A stretch of DNA of 64,000 nt from Crenothrix sp043729335 (GTDB lineage Bacteria > Pseudomonadota > Gammaproteobacteria > Methylococcales > Methylomonadaceae): positions 1 to 64,000 of the forward strand of contig NZ_JAYTLQ010000007.1 in assembly GCF_043729335.1 (NCBI RefSeq), in the 5' to 3' direction. The notes under the pieces are model-generated. The model was not told the DNA's origin and did not search any database. It was given only the letters and a program-made list of their open reading frames with translations. Below, in pieces: positions 54,761-63,504 of the stretch; the first letter of the stretch is position 1, and the number at the start of each line of letters is the position of its first letter. The position numbers and the translations under genes are program-made.

Positions 54761-56155
54761 TTAAATGATATGAAAATTCTGAATAGGAGGGTGCGGAATG
54801 TCGGATTTGGCGAAGGTATCGTCGTAAGAGTGAATACTTAAGTTATCTTTTAATAAAAAATTATGTTCAGAATTTTCCATTAATTTTCTAAACTCACTCA
54901 CTGCCGACATAAATAACTGCTCTTGACTAACGTCAGGCAAATGATTTTGGCCACATTGTTCAAGTGCATTAATAACATAAGCAATAGTCATATTATTGGT
55001 ATCAACGGCCGGTTGATAAATCTCATCTTCATCAGAGTCTTGCTTTTTAAATTCGAAAATCAGCTTGCTGGCTATCAATTTTAATAAAATAGGTTGAATA
55101 ATAGCTCTTGGTATAACCAGCCGTTTAGCTATTTCGGAGGCCGTTAATGGGTTATTGAGTTGATTGAAATTTTTTATAATTAACTGGGTGATTTGTAGAG
55201 CGATGACTTTTTGCAAGGAAAAACTTAAATTAGCGAAGCGGTTATTATTCCGGTAAATCTCATAATTTTGGATAAAAAAGGCCACTTCACAGCCGAGCAG
55301 AATAATCATCCAACCTATTTGCAACCAGACAACAAATAACGGTAATGCTGCAAAACTGCCATAAATAGCGTTATAACTTGAAACGCCAATCTGTAAACTA
55401 AGATAAGCCCACTGCAAAAAATAATACATAATACCTGTCACAATACCAGCGATAACACCAGCTTTGATATTGATTTTATGATTAGGCATAAAAATAAACA
55501 TAAAAGCAAACAAGCCAATTATTAGTAATAAAGGCAATAATCCCAGCGCTTTAATGACCAACCAAGTACCAAATTCCGGCAACTGAATAAGGGTTATTAG
55601 CCAGGTTATTTCTGTATTTAAAAGTACGGTAATACTGCTGGAGGCTATTAATATAATGGGAGCTAATAACATAAGCGATAAATAATCGCTAAATTTACGG
55701 CTTAGTGAACGGCTCTTATTTATTTTCCAGATGTAATTAAACGATTCCTCAATATTACCAATAACGCTAATAATGGTCCAAAACAGCACAACAATACCAA
55801 TACCGGCAACAATTTCCCCTTTAGTGCTGTCCAATAAATTTCGGGCAAAACTGATTAATTGTAAAACCAGCGTATCTTGTTTTGGCGCTTGCTCAAGGAG
55901 GCGCTGTTCCAATATTTTTTCAAAGCCAAAGCCTTTGGCAATGCCAAATAACATGGCGATGACTGGGACTATCGACAATAAGCTATAAAGTGTTAAAGCC
56001 GCCGCCCTTAGTAGACACAAATCGCGCGAGAATCCCTGGACGGATAAAAATATTATTTTTAAAGATTTAATAACAGCCGCTTGCAAGGGCACAAATCGTT
56101 GCTCCTGTAATAACCATAAGCCTTCTTTAAAAAAACAAATAATATTAAATTTCAT
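54761..56155 (-). CDS. YihY/virulence factor BrkB family membrane protein
   Basis: A 464-aa inner-membrane protein. After an N-terminal region come about six helices with family blocks AAALTLYSLLSIVPVIAMLFG, WTIISVIGNIEESFNYIWKI, the membrane segment near YNAIYGSFAALPLFVVWLQI and ILLGCEVAFF. Residues about 330-464 form a soluble domain with a winged-helix look (LTASEIAKRLVIPRAIIQPI), seen in longer members. Function of the family is unsettled (envelope integrity or transport). Confidence 0.9.
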   Translation of the reverse strand: MKFNIICFFKEGLWLLQEQRFVPLQAAVIKSLKIIFLSVQGFSRDLCLLRAAALTLYSLLSIVPVIAMLFGIAKGFGFEKILEQRLLEQAPKQDTLVLQLISFARNLLDSTKGEIVAGIGIVVLFWTIISVIGNIEESFNYIWKINKSRSLSRKFSDYLSLMLLAPIILIASSSITVLLNTEITWLITLIQLPEFGTWLVIKALGLLPLLLIIGLFAFMFIFMPNHKINIKAGVIAGIVTGIMYYFLQWAYLSLQIGVSSYNAIYGSFAALPLFVVWLQIGWMIILLGCEVAFFIQNYEIYRNNNRFANLSFSLQKVIALQITQLIIKNFNQLNNPLTASEIAKRLVIPRAIIQPILLKLIASKLIFEFKKQDSDEDEIYQPAVDTNNMTIAYVINALEQCGQNHLPDVSQEQLFMSAVSEFRKLMENSEHNFLLKDNLSIHSYDDTFAKSDIPHPPIQNFHII

Positions 56156-56167
56156 AGCTTAGTCTTA

Positions 56168-56213
56168 TTGTATGCGTTCACCTCCCCCTTTGAAAAAGAG
56201 GGGGACTGAATGG
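56168..56213. repeat. Short palindromic intergenic element
   Basis: GTATGCGTTCACCTCCCCCT followed by TTGAAAAAGAGGGGGACTGA: a hairpin with C/G-rich arms of the same family as 14851-14945 and 15781-15821. Lies between the BLUF-PsiE gene end and the BrkB-family start. Confidence 0.6.
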
Positions 56214-56235
56214 TTACCTCTTATTTAATAGCGCA

Positions 56236-57105
56236 CTACTCATTTTTTTGAATCAACATATAGGTAACCCCTAAGGCAATGACTACCAGGGATGATGCGC
56301 TGATATAGTCTGAATCTAAATGTTTATAATCAAAAACAATAACCTTTCGCGAAATAGCCATTAAAGCCGTGGCAACCACTAATTTAACGGGAATAACATC
56401 GCTCCGGATATAAAGTGTTATATTTATAAAAATTTCAATGGCTATTAACACAGCCAGAAACGAGCCAAAGGTTTCCAGCAAATCATTGGTAGTCAGTAGA
56501 AGATAAGGCGGTTCGCTGATTTTGTTCCATATCGTATAAAGCACATCAAAAATACTTAGTATAATAACGAATACCATAAGAAAAGCTAAAAATTTTACAC
56601 CTATGCGTATGGTACCGTGTAAAAGCCGTATAAAGGGATCTTCATGCTCCATAGGCAGCTCTTCATGTTTGCCTATGGTGACGTGTTTTATCAGTTTGTT
56701 GCGTAAGTGAGTTATTAACGGACCAATAATATGTTTATGAGAAGCAAAACCGGCAGGGGTAAAATCGTTTTCAAAAAAATTATGCAGCCCTTCCATCTTA
56801 TTTAATTCTTTAATATCTATTTTTTCAAAGCCCATACTCCAGTAAGGAAACGCACGCTCAACAATGGGTTGTTTTTCAATGATAGTGCAATCATGGTTGC
56901 GGGGGTCTTTTTGTATTTTTTTATAGATGCTTTCAACCGTTTCCTCTTCCCCTTCTAAAACTTGAAAAAAGGTCCCGTTGGCATACAGAAGAATTCCGGT
57001 TACATTTTTAGCCCCATTATTAGTCCGGCATTGTTTTAATAGTTTTAATAAATCCTCCGGATGCCATTCCTCATTTGCGCTGCTGGCATAAGTTAGCCTG
57101 ATCAT
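56236..57105 (-). CDS. BLUF-PsiE fusion protein (blue-light sensor with membrane domain)
   Basis: A 289-aa protein. Residues 1-95 are a BLUF flavin photoreceptor domain with the key residues in place: Tyr6, Asn30, Gln48 in FFQVLEGEEE, and Trp89-x-Met91 in FPYWSMGF. Residues about 155-289 are a PsiE-type (phosphate-starvation-inducible E) domain with four membrane helices (KFLAFLMVFVIILSIFDVLY, then FLAVLIAIEIFINITLYI, PVKLVVATALMAISRKVI, and SSLVVIALGVTYMLI). The BLUF part should face the cytoplasm. TTAAGGAGA precedes the ATG. Light-controlled action at the membrane is an inference. Confidence 0.87.
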   Translation of the reverse strand: MIRLTYASSANEEWHPEDLLKLLKQCRTNNGAKNVTGILLYANGTFFQVLEGEEETVESIYKKIQKDPRNHDCTIIEKQPIVERAFPYWSMGFEKIDIKELNKMEGLHNFFENDFTPAGFASHKHIIGPLITHLRNKLIKHVTIGKHEELPMEHEDPFIRLLHGTIRIGVKFLAFLMVFVIILSIFDVLYTIWNKISEPPYLLLTTNDLLETFGSFLAVLIAIEIFINITLYIRSDVIPVKLVVATALMAISRKVIVFDYKHLDSDYISASSLVVIALGVTYMLIQKNE

Positions 57106-57178
57106 TGTCTTTCTCCTTAAATAATGTAATAACCCACTGTCTATTTATTTTGGGTGTGAATACAACAGTAGCGGATTT

Positions 57179-57209
57179 ACCCCTTTAAATACACGGTATT
57201 TAAAGGGGT
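57179..57209 (-). terminator. Strong hairpin between DUF2721 and BLUF-PsiE genes
   Basis: ACCCCTTTAAATA (57179-57191) and TATTTAAAGGGGT (57197-57209) are a 13-bp perfect inverted repeat with a 5-base loop, 60 bp after the DUF2721 stop. Probably terminates the DUF2721 transcript. There is no long T run. Confidence 0.6.
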
Positions 57210-57268
57210 CTTCAGTTGGATGAAACCACAGACAATGAGTTCATGGCAGGATGCTATGTTTTTTTGGG

Positions 57269-57703
57269 CTATGGCCCACCACGGACATGCACAGTTGCCA
57301 GATAAATCTCACAAATAAAATTAAGCAGTGCAGTGATTAGGCAAAGCATGGCGACAACAAATAAAGGCGCTATTACCACGGCTATATTAACTGCGATAAA
57401 GGATCCTAAAAACAATACAGCGACCACCGAGCAGATCAGTAACAAACAGGTTGTGCATAAACCAATGGCGCAATGAATAAGGCGCGCGCGTTGCCTTAAA
57501 GATTTTAATTCTGTTTGAATAGCAAGATTATTGTCATTAGCAGATAAGCTCTTGCCGTACAAAAACCGTGATCTGTCAATAATGCGGGCTAAGCGGTTAG
57601 TCAGTACGGATAAAATGCTGGCAACACCCGTCAACAAAAACACAGGAGCTACCGCAAGTTGAATGGCATGGGAAATGGTGGTAACAGGGAGTTCTGAAGT
57701 CAT
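57269..57703 (-). CDS. DUF2721 family membrane protein
   Basis: A 144-aa protein with a first helix (AIQLAVAPVFLLTGVASILS), the charged block LTNRLARIIDRSRFL typical of DUF2721, a second charged stretch (LKSLRQRARLIHCAIGLCTT) and two further helices. Function unknown. Alone on its strand, divergent from maeB. Confidence 0.88.
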   Translation of the reverse strand: MTSELPVTTISHAIQLAVAPVFLLTGVASILSVLTNRLARIIDRSRFLYGKSLSANDNNLAIQTELKSLRQRARLIHCAIGLCTTCLLLICSVVAVLFLGSFIAVNIAVVIAPLFVVAMLCLITALLNFICEIYLATVHVRGGP

Positions 57704-57821
57704 GAATAGGTCAATGGAACACGTTAATTTTCTTTTTATTGACTGTAATATACAAGAGTGGCTTAAAGACCGGTAGGATTTAGGATATTTTGACTTAAAT
57801 CATCGAACCCGTTAAAAAAAA

Positions 57822-57845
57822 TGCGGATCGACCGAGGGATCCGCA
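57822..57845 (-). terminator. Minus-strand terminator with T run, no upstream gene
   Basis: TGCGGATC (57822-57829) and GATCCGCA (57838-57845) form an 8-bp stem; on the minus strand it is followed by eight T residues, the form of a rho-independent terminator. No minus-strand protein gene lies immediately to its right, so it may end a small RNA transcribed leftward from about 57930. The rest of the gap 57704-58077 shows only the site at 57946. Confidence 0.5.
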
Positions 57846-57945
57846 CATGAGGGGAAGGTTAAAACCTAAATGTAATGAACACCTACAAAAAGCCTGGGTC
57901 ATATAAAACATGAGTTACAGGTTAATTAATAAATAAGTCTGCGTC

Positions 57946-57961
57946 TGTACGATAGGACACA
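57946..57961 (+). promoter_or_regulatory. TGTRCG-N4-CGYACA-like site 8
   Basis: TGTACGATAGGACACA followed by TAAGGAT, 117 bp upstream of maeB. Its right arm is degenerate, but flanks (CTG before, TAAGG after) match site 3. Confidence 0.4.
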
Positions 57962-58077
57962 TAAGGATTATTGAAGGCTACCTAAATGAGAGCCCCTACC
58001 GTCACCTCCGCTAAATTGGCCTGATTTTCTGTTAAAGTGGAATTTATTTTAAGCCACCTCTAAGGAAGGCTATTCGT

Positions 58078-60393
58078 ATGACATCCCCCATTGACCCCAA
58101 AGAAGCGCTGCGTTTGTCATTACGTGAAGCGGCTCTTGAATACCACCAGTTTCCAAGTCCTGGCAAAATCAGCGTTACCCCTACTAAACACCTATCTAAT
58201 CAACGTGATTTGGCGTTAGCATATTCGCCGGGGGTTGCAGCACCTTGTGAGGAGATCGTCCTCGACCCTGCCAATGTTTTTAAGTATACCGGACGTGGCA
58301 ATTTGGTTGCCGTGGTAACCAATGGCACAGCAGTACTGGGGCTTGGTAATATCGGCCCGCTAGCTTCCAAACCGGTTATGGAAGGCAAGGCGGTGTTGTT
58401 TAAAAAATTTGCCGGTATTGATGTCTTTGATTTAGAAATTAACCAGCTCGATCCGGACAAATTATGTGACATTATTGCAGCCTTAGAACCGACTTTTGGC
58501 GGTATTAATTTAGAAGATATTAAAGCCCCGGAATGCTTTTATATCGAGCGCAAACTCAGTGAGCGCATGAAAATACCGGTGTTTCATGATGACCAGCATG
58601 GCACGGCTATTATTGTAGCGGCGGCACTTTTGAATGGTTTAAAAATAGTCGGTAAAGATATAAAACACTGTAAATTAGTGGTGTCTGGTGCTGGCGCTGC
58701 CGCGCTTGCGTGTTTAAATTTGCTGGTTGAGCTGGGTTTTCCCCTTAAAAATATTTTTGTCACCGATTTAGCGGGAGTGGTTTATCAAGGCCGCGTTGAA
58801 TTAATGGATGAAGATAAAGCCCGTTTTGCCCAACTGACTGATAAGCGCAGTCTGGCGGAGGTTATAACGGATGCTGATATTTTTTTGGGGCTATCAGCAG
58901 GTGGGGTATTAAAGCCGGACATGGCCAAACGCATGGCTAACCGGCCCTTAATCTTTGCGTTAGCCAATCCCACCCCGGAGATATTACCCGAAGAGATTAA
59001 AGCAGTACGCAGCGATGCCATTATTGCCACAGGCCGTTCAGATTATCCTAATCAAGTGAATAACGTATTATGTTTTCCGTATGTTTTTAGGGGCGCTTTG
59101 GATTGCGGTGCAACTACGGTTAATCTGGCGATGAAAATGGCCGCAGTTAAGGCGATTGCAGATTTAGCGCAAGCCGAGCAATCCGATATCGTGGTGCAAA
59201 CCTATGGCATTGATACCTTGTCATTTGGCCCGGATTACCTTATCCCCATGCCGTTTGATCCAAGGCTAATGACTAAAATTGCCCCCGCCATTGCCAAGGC
59301 CGCCGAAGCGTCCGGAGTCGCCACACGGCCTATTGCCGATATGCCCGCTTATATCGAGAACTTACAGCAGTTTGTTTACTACAGCGGCCCCTTTATGCGG
59401 CCTATTTTTCAGGTGATCAAGCAGGTAGCCGCCACTAAAAAACGTATTGTCTTTGCAGAAGGTGAAGAAGAGCGGGTATTGCGGGCGCTGCAAATCATTG
59501 TCGATGAGAAAATTGCTAACCCGATTTTGATAGGTCGTCCCGCTGTTTTAGAGCAGCGCATTAAAAAACTTGGTTTACGGCTTAAACCCGGGGTTGATTT
59601 TCAAATAGTCAACCCTGAATACGATGAACGTTACCGCGACTATTGGCAAACTTATTTAAGCATGACAGCTCGTAAGGGCATAACCGAACAATACGCCAAA
59701 TTGGAAATGCGCCGACGGCACACCTTAATTGGTGCCATGCTGGTACATAAAAATGATGCTGATGGGATGATCTGCGGCACGTTTGGTACCCCGGGTTTAC
59801 ATCTGCATTATATTGACCAGGTGCTGGGCAAACGGAGCGGTGTTAATGTTTATGCGGCCATGAACGTATTAATTTTACCGGAACGGCAAATTGTTCTGGT
59901 AGACACGCACATCAATGAAAATCCATCCGCTGAACAACTTGCCGAAATAACGTTGTTAGCCGCAGAAAAAATGCGCCATTTAGGTTTGATCCCACGGGTG
60001 GCCTTGCTATCTCATTCTAACTTTGGTTCTGCAAATACCGACTCTGCGCAAAAAATGCGCACTACGCTTGCCCTTATTCAGGCACAAGCGCCGGACTTAG
60101 AAATTGATGGCGAAATGCAAGGTGATACCGCCCTGGATTTTGATTTATTAAAACAGAGGATGCCCGATTCGCCTTTGCAGGGCAGTGCCAATTTGCTGGT
60201 TTTACCCAACCTTGATGCCGCCAATATTGCTTATAATTTGCTCAAAGTTGCCGCAGGCAATGGCATCGCGATCGGTCCCATTTTGCTCGGCTGTGCTAAA
60301 CCTGTGCATATTCTTACCCAATCTGCAACTGTGCGTCGCATTGTGAATATGACGGGATTATGTGTTGTGGATGCCGTGGAAGCGCAGCAATAA
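58078..60393 (+). CDS. maeB: NADP-dependent malic enzyme, MaeB type
   Basis: Oxidative decarboxylation of malate to pyruvate with NADP+. The 771-aa protein has a malic enzyme domain (about 1-425; LAYSPGVAAPCEEI, TAVLGLGNIGPLASKPVMEGK, FHDDQHGTAII, VSGAGAAALACLNLL, GLSAGGVL) and a C-terminal phosphotransacetylase-like domain (about 435-771; KKRIVFAEGEEERVLRAL, then NVYAAMNVLILPERQIVLVD). In this family the C-terminal domain regulates the enzyme (acetyl-CoA inhibition) rather than acting as Pta. TAAGGAAGG precedes the ATG. Intact. Confidence 0.95.
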   Translation: MTSPIDPKEALRLSLREAALEYHQFPSPGKISVTPTKHLSNQRDLALAYSPGVAAPCEEIVLDPANVFKYTGRGNLVAVVTNGTAVLGLGNIGPLASKPVMEGKAVLFKKFAGIDVFDLEINQLDPDKLCDIIAALEPTFGGINLEDIKAPECFYIERKLSERMKIPVFHDDQHGTAIIVAAALLNGLKIVGKDIKHCKLVVSGAGAAALACLNLLVELGFPLKNIFVTDLAGVVYQGRVELMDEDKARFAQLTDKRSLAEVITDADIFLGLSAGGVLKPDMAKRMANRPLIFALANPTPEILPEEIKAVRSDAIIATGRSDYPNQVNNVLCFPYVFRGALDCGATTVNLAMKMAAVKAIADLAQAEQSDIVVQTYGIDTLSFGPDYLIPMPFDPRLMTKIAPAIAKAAEASGVATRPIADMPAYIENLQQFVYYSGPFMRPIFQVIKQVAATKKRIVFAEGEEERVLRALQIIVDEKIANPILIGRPAVLEQRIKKLGLRLKPGVDFQIVNPEYDERYRDYWQTYLSMTARKGITEQYAKLEMRRRHTLIGAMLVHKNDADGMICGTFGTPGLHLHYIDQVLGKRSGVNVYAAMNVLILPERQIVLVDTHINENPSAEQLAEITLLAAEKMRHLGLIPRVALLSHSNFGSANTDSAQKMRTTLALIQAQAPDLEIDGEMQGDTALDFDLLKQRMPDSPLQGSANLLVLPNLDAANIAYNLLKVAAGNGIAIGPILLGCAKPVHILTQSATVRRIVNMTGLCVVDAVEAQQ

Positions 60394-60600
60394 AAGCTAA
60401 TAGCGGGCATACGGGGATCATATTTTGCTAACAAATAACGGCAAAAGCAAGCCAGTTCGTGGCGGTCAATGGCCCGCCACAGGACGCTATTTCGAAGGGT
60501 GGTCGTTACAACGCTATTGTGAAGGGGCTGGCGGCAACGATCAACTAAACGGCTTAACGGCTGATGATATTCTGGTGAGTGGCTTGGGTAAGGGGCAACC

Positions 60601-60717
60601 AGCAGCGGGATGTCATCTGCTCGTTCGGTTCTGGTAATGTTAATCGGGGTTACTTTGGCAAATAACAATAGCTTGCCCCAATCTTACGAAGCAGGGGTAA
60701 AATTAACCCGCTGAGAC
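60601..60717. repeat. Dispersed intergenic repeat, copy C (inverted)
   Basis: Contains TGTCATCTGCTCGTTCGGTT, TTACTTTGGCAAATAACAAT, AGCTTGCCCCAATCTTACGA and AGCAGGGGTAAAATTAA, matching the complements of copies A and B. Read on this strand, one frame gives LIGVTLANNNSLPQSYEAGV. The surrounding gap 60394-60977 shows no convincing gene; a GGNDQLNG-like string near 60530-60560 is noted but unsupported. Confidence 0.65.
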
Positions 60718-60977
60718 GGATCTCATGTTGCTATGAAATAATAATTTTTAATTCTATCCGCCCATCCTCCTCCGCTAAAAATCTTGTAAAACGCTATTCG
60801 TTTGGTGTAATGTTTATTTGTACTAGACGCTTCCGTTTGAAAACCATCATAAATTTCCAAATGACAAGTACATTATTTACGCGCCTGCTTTCGCGACCGC
60901 TATTAAGTGCGATAATAGGCTACCGTTCGCCTAAAAAGCGTAGGTCAATAATAATTCCTTTAAATGAGAGATAAACT

Positions 60978-62882
60978 ATGTCCCAATTTCCGATTGATCT
61001 TAGCGCTTATCAGCGCATCACTTTAGATTCAAGTGTTAGCACTTTAACCGCAGAGCAAAAAGCCAGCCTTAAAGCCAATATTCAGTTATGCCGTGATGCT
61101 ATCGTATTTTTTACTGCCACAGGTGCTGCCAGAGGCGTAGGCGGACATACCGGTGGCCCTTATGATACCGTGCCGGAAGTCATGATTATGGATGCTTTAT
61201 TCCGTGGCTCCGCTGAAAAATATGTGCCTATATTTTTTGACGAAGCGGGACACCGTGTAGCTACCCAGTATCTGATGTCCACGTTAAATGGCGATTTGCC
61301 CGCTGAGCGTTTAATGGAATACCGCGCTGCCCATTCACACTTACCAGGGCATCCTGAGTTAGGTTTAACCCCTGGGGTAAAATTCAGTTCCGGACGCTTA
61401 GGCCACATGTGGCCTTATGTTAACGGCGTAGCGATAGCAAACCCCAGCAAAACTCTATTTTGCTTAGGGTCAGATGGTTCGCAACAAGAAGGTAATGATG
61501 CGGAAGCGGCACGTTTGGCGGTTGCCCAAAACCTGAACGTTAAGCTGATTATTGATGATAACGACGTCACCATAGCCGGTCATCCGTCCAAATATTTACC
61601 CGGTTGCAGCACTGCTAAAACTTTGGCAGGCCATGGTGTTACGGTATTGGAAGGTAACGGCGAAGATATTGATGATTTATACGCACGTATCTGTACGGCT
61701 ATTAATACACCGGGCCCGGTTGCGGTTATTAATCATCGGCCTATGTGCCCAGGTATTGTTGGCCTTGAAGGTTCAACGCACGGCCATGACGTAGTTTCTG
61801 TAAAAGTTGCGCTTGAATATCTTGAATCACATGGACAACAAGCGGCTGCCGATCATTTGAAAAGTATTGCAGCGCCCAAGAACGACGCAAAATTTCTGGG
61901 CTCCAGTGACAAATGGGATGCCAACCGTAATGTGTTCGGTGATGCGGCGGTCGCTATTCTTGCCCGCATGAGTGATGCCGAACGGCTTGAAAAAGTACGT
62001 GTTATTGACAGCGACCTTGAAGGCTCGTGCGGCTTGAACAAAATTCACAGCGCTTACCCTGACATCTTTATTTCTTCAGGTATTATGGAACGGGGTAATT
62101 TCTCGGCTGCCGCAGGTTTTGGTATGGAAGCCGGCAGACAAGGGATTTTTGGCACTTTCAGCGCCTTTTTGGAAATGTGTATTTCCGAAATTACTATGGC
62201 AAGACTGAATAAATCCAATGTGCTAAGTCATTTTTCCCACGCCGGGATTGATGATATGGCTGACAATACCTGCCATTTTGGTTTGAACAACATGTTTGCC
62301 GACAATGGGCTGAGCGATGGTTTTGATACCAACCTGTATTTTCCTGCTGATCCCTTGCAAATGAAAGCTTGCCTTGAAACCATCTTCTTTAATCCAGGCT
62401 TACGCTTCGTTTTTTCAACACGTTCCAAAGTGCCTACAATTTTGAACAGTAATGGCGAGGAATTTTTTGGCGGTGATTACAAATTTGTTTCAGGCAAAGA
62501 TGAAATTATCCGTGAAGGCACGCAAGGTTACATTGTAAGCTTTGGTGAAGTATTGTACCGTTCACTGGATGCTGTAGAAAAGCTGAAGCAAGAAGGTATT
62601 GATGTGGGTTTGATTAACAAGCCAACTTTAAATGCCATTGATGAAGACATGATGACGAAAATCGGTAAATCGCCGATGGTTTTAGTGGTTGAGTCCTTTA
62701 ACCGTAAAACCGGGCTGGGTAGCCGTATGGGTTCTTGGCTACTAGAACGCGGCTTTACGCCAAAATATGCGCATCTTGGCACCCATATAGAGGGTTGCGG
62801 CGGCTTATGGGAACAATTTCCTCACCAAGGGATTGATCCTGCCGGCATTATAGCTAAAGCAAAGACCCTGTTGAAAAAGTAG
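60978..62882 (+). CDS. Transketolase-like thiamine diphosphate enzyme
   Basis: A 634-aa TPP enzyme, slightly shorter than standard transketolase (about 660). N-terminal TPP domain: GVGGHTGGPYDTVPE near residues 52-66, then CLGSDGSQQEGNDAEAARLA and the metal-binding end LIIDDNDVTIAGHP, which together form the TPP motif. The pyrimidine domain (ISSGIMERGNFSAAAGFGME) and C-terminal domain (GYIVSFGEVLYRSLDAVE, VVESFNRKTGLGSRMGSWLL) follow. Likely a sugar-phosphate transketolase or a close relative with a different acceptor; the sequence cannot tell which. It follows maeB after 584 bp. Confidence 0.88.
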   Translation: MSQFPIDLSAYQRITLDSSVSTLTAEQKASLKANIQLCRDAIVFFTATGAARGVGGHTGGPYDTVPEVMIMDALFRGSAEKYVPIFFDEAGHRVATQYLMSTLNGDLPAERLMEYRAAHSHLPGHPELGLTPGVKFSSGRLGHMWPYVNGVAIANPSKTLFCLGSDGSQQEGNDAEAARLAVAQNLNVKLIIDDNDVTIAGHPSKYLPGCSTAKTLAGHGVTVLEGNGEDIDDLYARICTAINTPGPVAVINHRPMCPGIVGLEGSTHGHDVVSVKVALEYLESHGQQAAADHLKSIAAPKNDAKFLGSSDKWDANRNVFGDAAVAILARMSDAERLEKVRVIDSDLEGSCGLNKIHSAYPDIFISSGIMERGNFSAAAGFGMEAGRQGIFGTFSAFLEMCISEITMARLNKSNVLSHFSHAGIDDMADNTCHFGLNNMFADNGLSDGFDTNLYFPADPLQMKACLETIFFNPGLRFVFSTRSKVPTILNSNGEEFFGGDYKFVSGKDEIIREGTQGYIVSFGEVLYRSLDAVEKLKQEGIDVGLINKPTLNAIDEDMMTKIGKSPMVLVVESFNRKTGLGSRMGSWLLERGFTPKYAHLGTHIEGCGGLWEQFPHQGIDPAGIIAKAKTLLKK

Positions 62883-62895
62883 TCCCTTTCTAAAG

Positions 62896-62953
62896 GGCTC
62901 AGGACAATACCAGAATGGGGTTAATTATCCCCATAACGGCTTGTCCTGAAGCC
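62896..62953 (+). terminator. Nested hairpin terminator after transketolase-like gene
   Basis: Outer arms GGCTCAGGACAA (62896-62907) and TTGTCCTGAAGCC (62941-62953) enclose a second hairpin ATGGGG/CCCCAT (62915-62920 and 62929-62934). Followed by TTTCTCTT. Lies 14 bp after the stop codon. Confidence 0.6.
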
Positions 62954-63117
62954 TTTCTCTTGGATCATACCCCCTAGGTGATCTAAATTATAAATATCGC
63001 TCCTTGCGGTGTAACGCCAGTTATTTAAGCTTAGACAGAATCAGATATTGCTGATACTAAATTAGGATAGCATTTGCCCAAAATAACCTAAAGAATAGGA
63101 ACTGAAGATGGAAAAAA

Positions 63118-63165
63118 CCAAATTTTGTAACCTATCGCTCAGCTGTTCCCAAATAAGGTAACCTT
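63118..63165 (+). repeat. Outlying pair of 17-bp iterons
   Basis: CCAAATTTTGTAACCTA at 63118-63134 and CCAAATAAGGTAACCTT at 63149-63165, spaced 31 bp start to start as in the main array. A weaker CCAAAATAACCTA lies at 63078. Between this pair and the main array, 63170-63500 is AT-rich with no gene. Confidence 0.8.
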
Positions 63166-63504
63166 TCCAAAAAATATTCCTTTCTACTTTCGTTAGAAAA
63201 TGTAATCTTACAAAATTAGTCATTAGATGAGGCTAAGACAACATCAATTTATTACAACCAATTATCTTTACACTATTGTTTAGATTTTTGCTAAGTGTGA
63301 ATTTCAATTTCAAATAAACAAAAATAAATAATTCGAATCGTTCTTAAATGTATCACTTAAGAAAAATCAGCCTTCTATTTTTTAACGAATCAAAAGTCTA
63401 ATCTCTTAATAGATCAAGTTACACCCGGGGAATCTCCAAATATGCGATTTATCATTCTGTGAGCCGCAATATCGTAACACTAAAAGTAAGTTAAGCAGTG
63501 CACA

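Noticed and set aside
57179..57209. Riboswitch upstream of the BLUF-PsiE gene
   Set aside because: It is a simple 13-bp perfect hairpin positioned as a terminator for the DUF2721 gene; no conserved riboswitch core is visible.
58078..60393. Calling the C-terminal half of the malic enzyme a separate functional phosphotransacetylase partner of AckA
   Set aside because: In MaeB-type enzymes this domain is regulatory; the frame is continuous and no separate start is suggested.
60425..60637. A 70-residue frame with GGNDQLNG, like an RTX calcium-binding repeat
   Set aside because: A single weak match, no ribosome site, and the segment runs into a dispersed repeat; unlikely to be coding.
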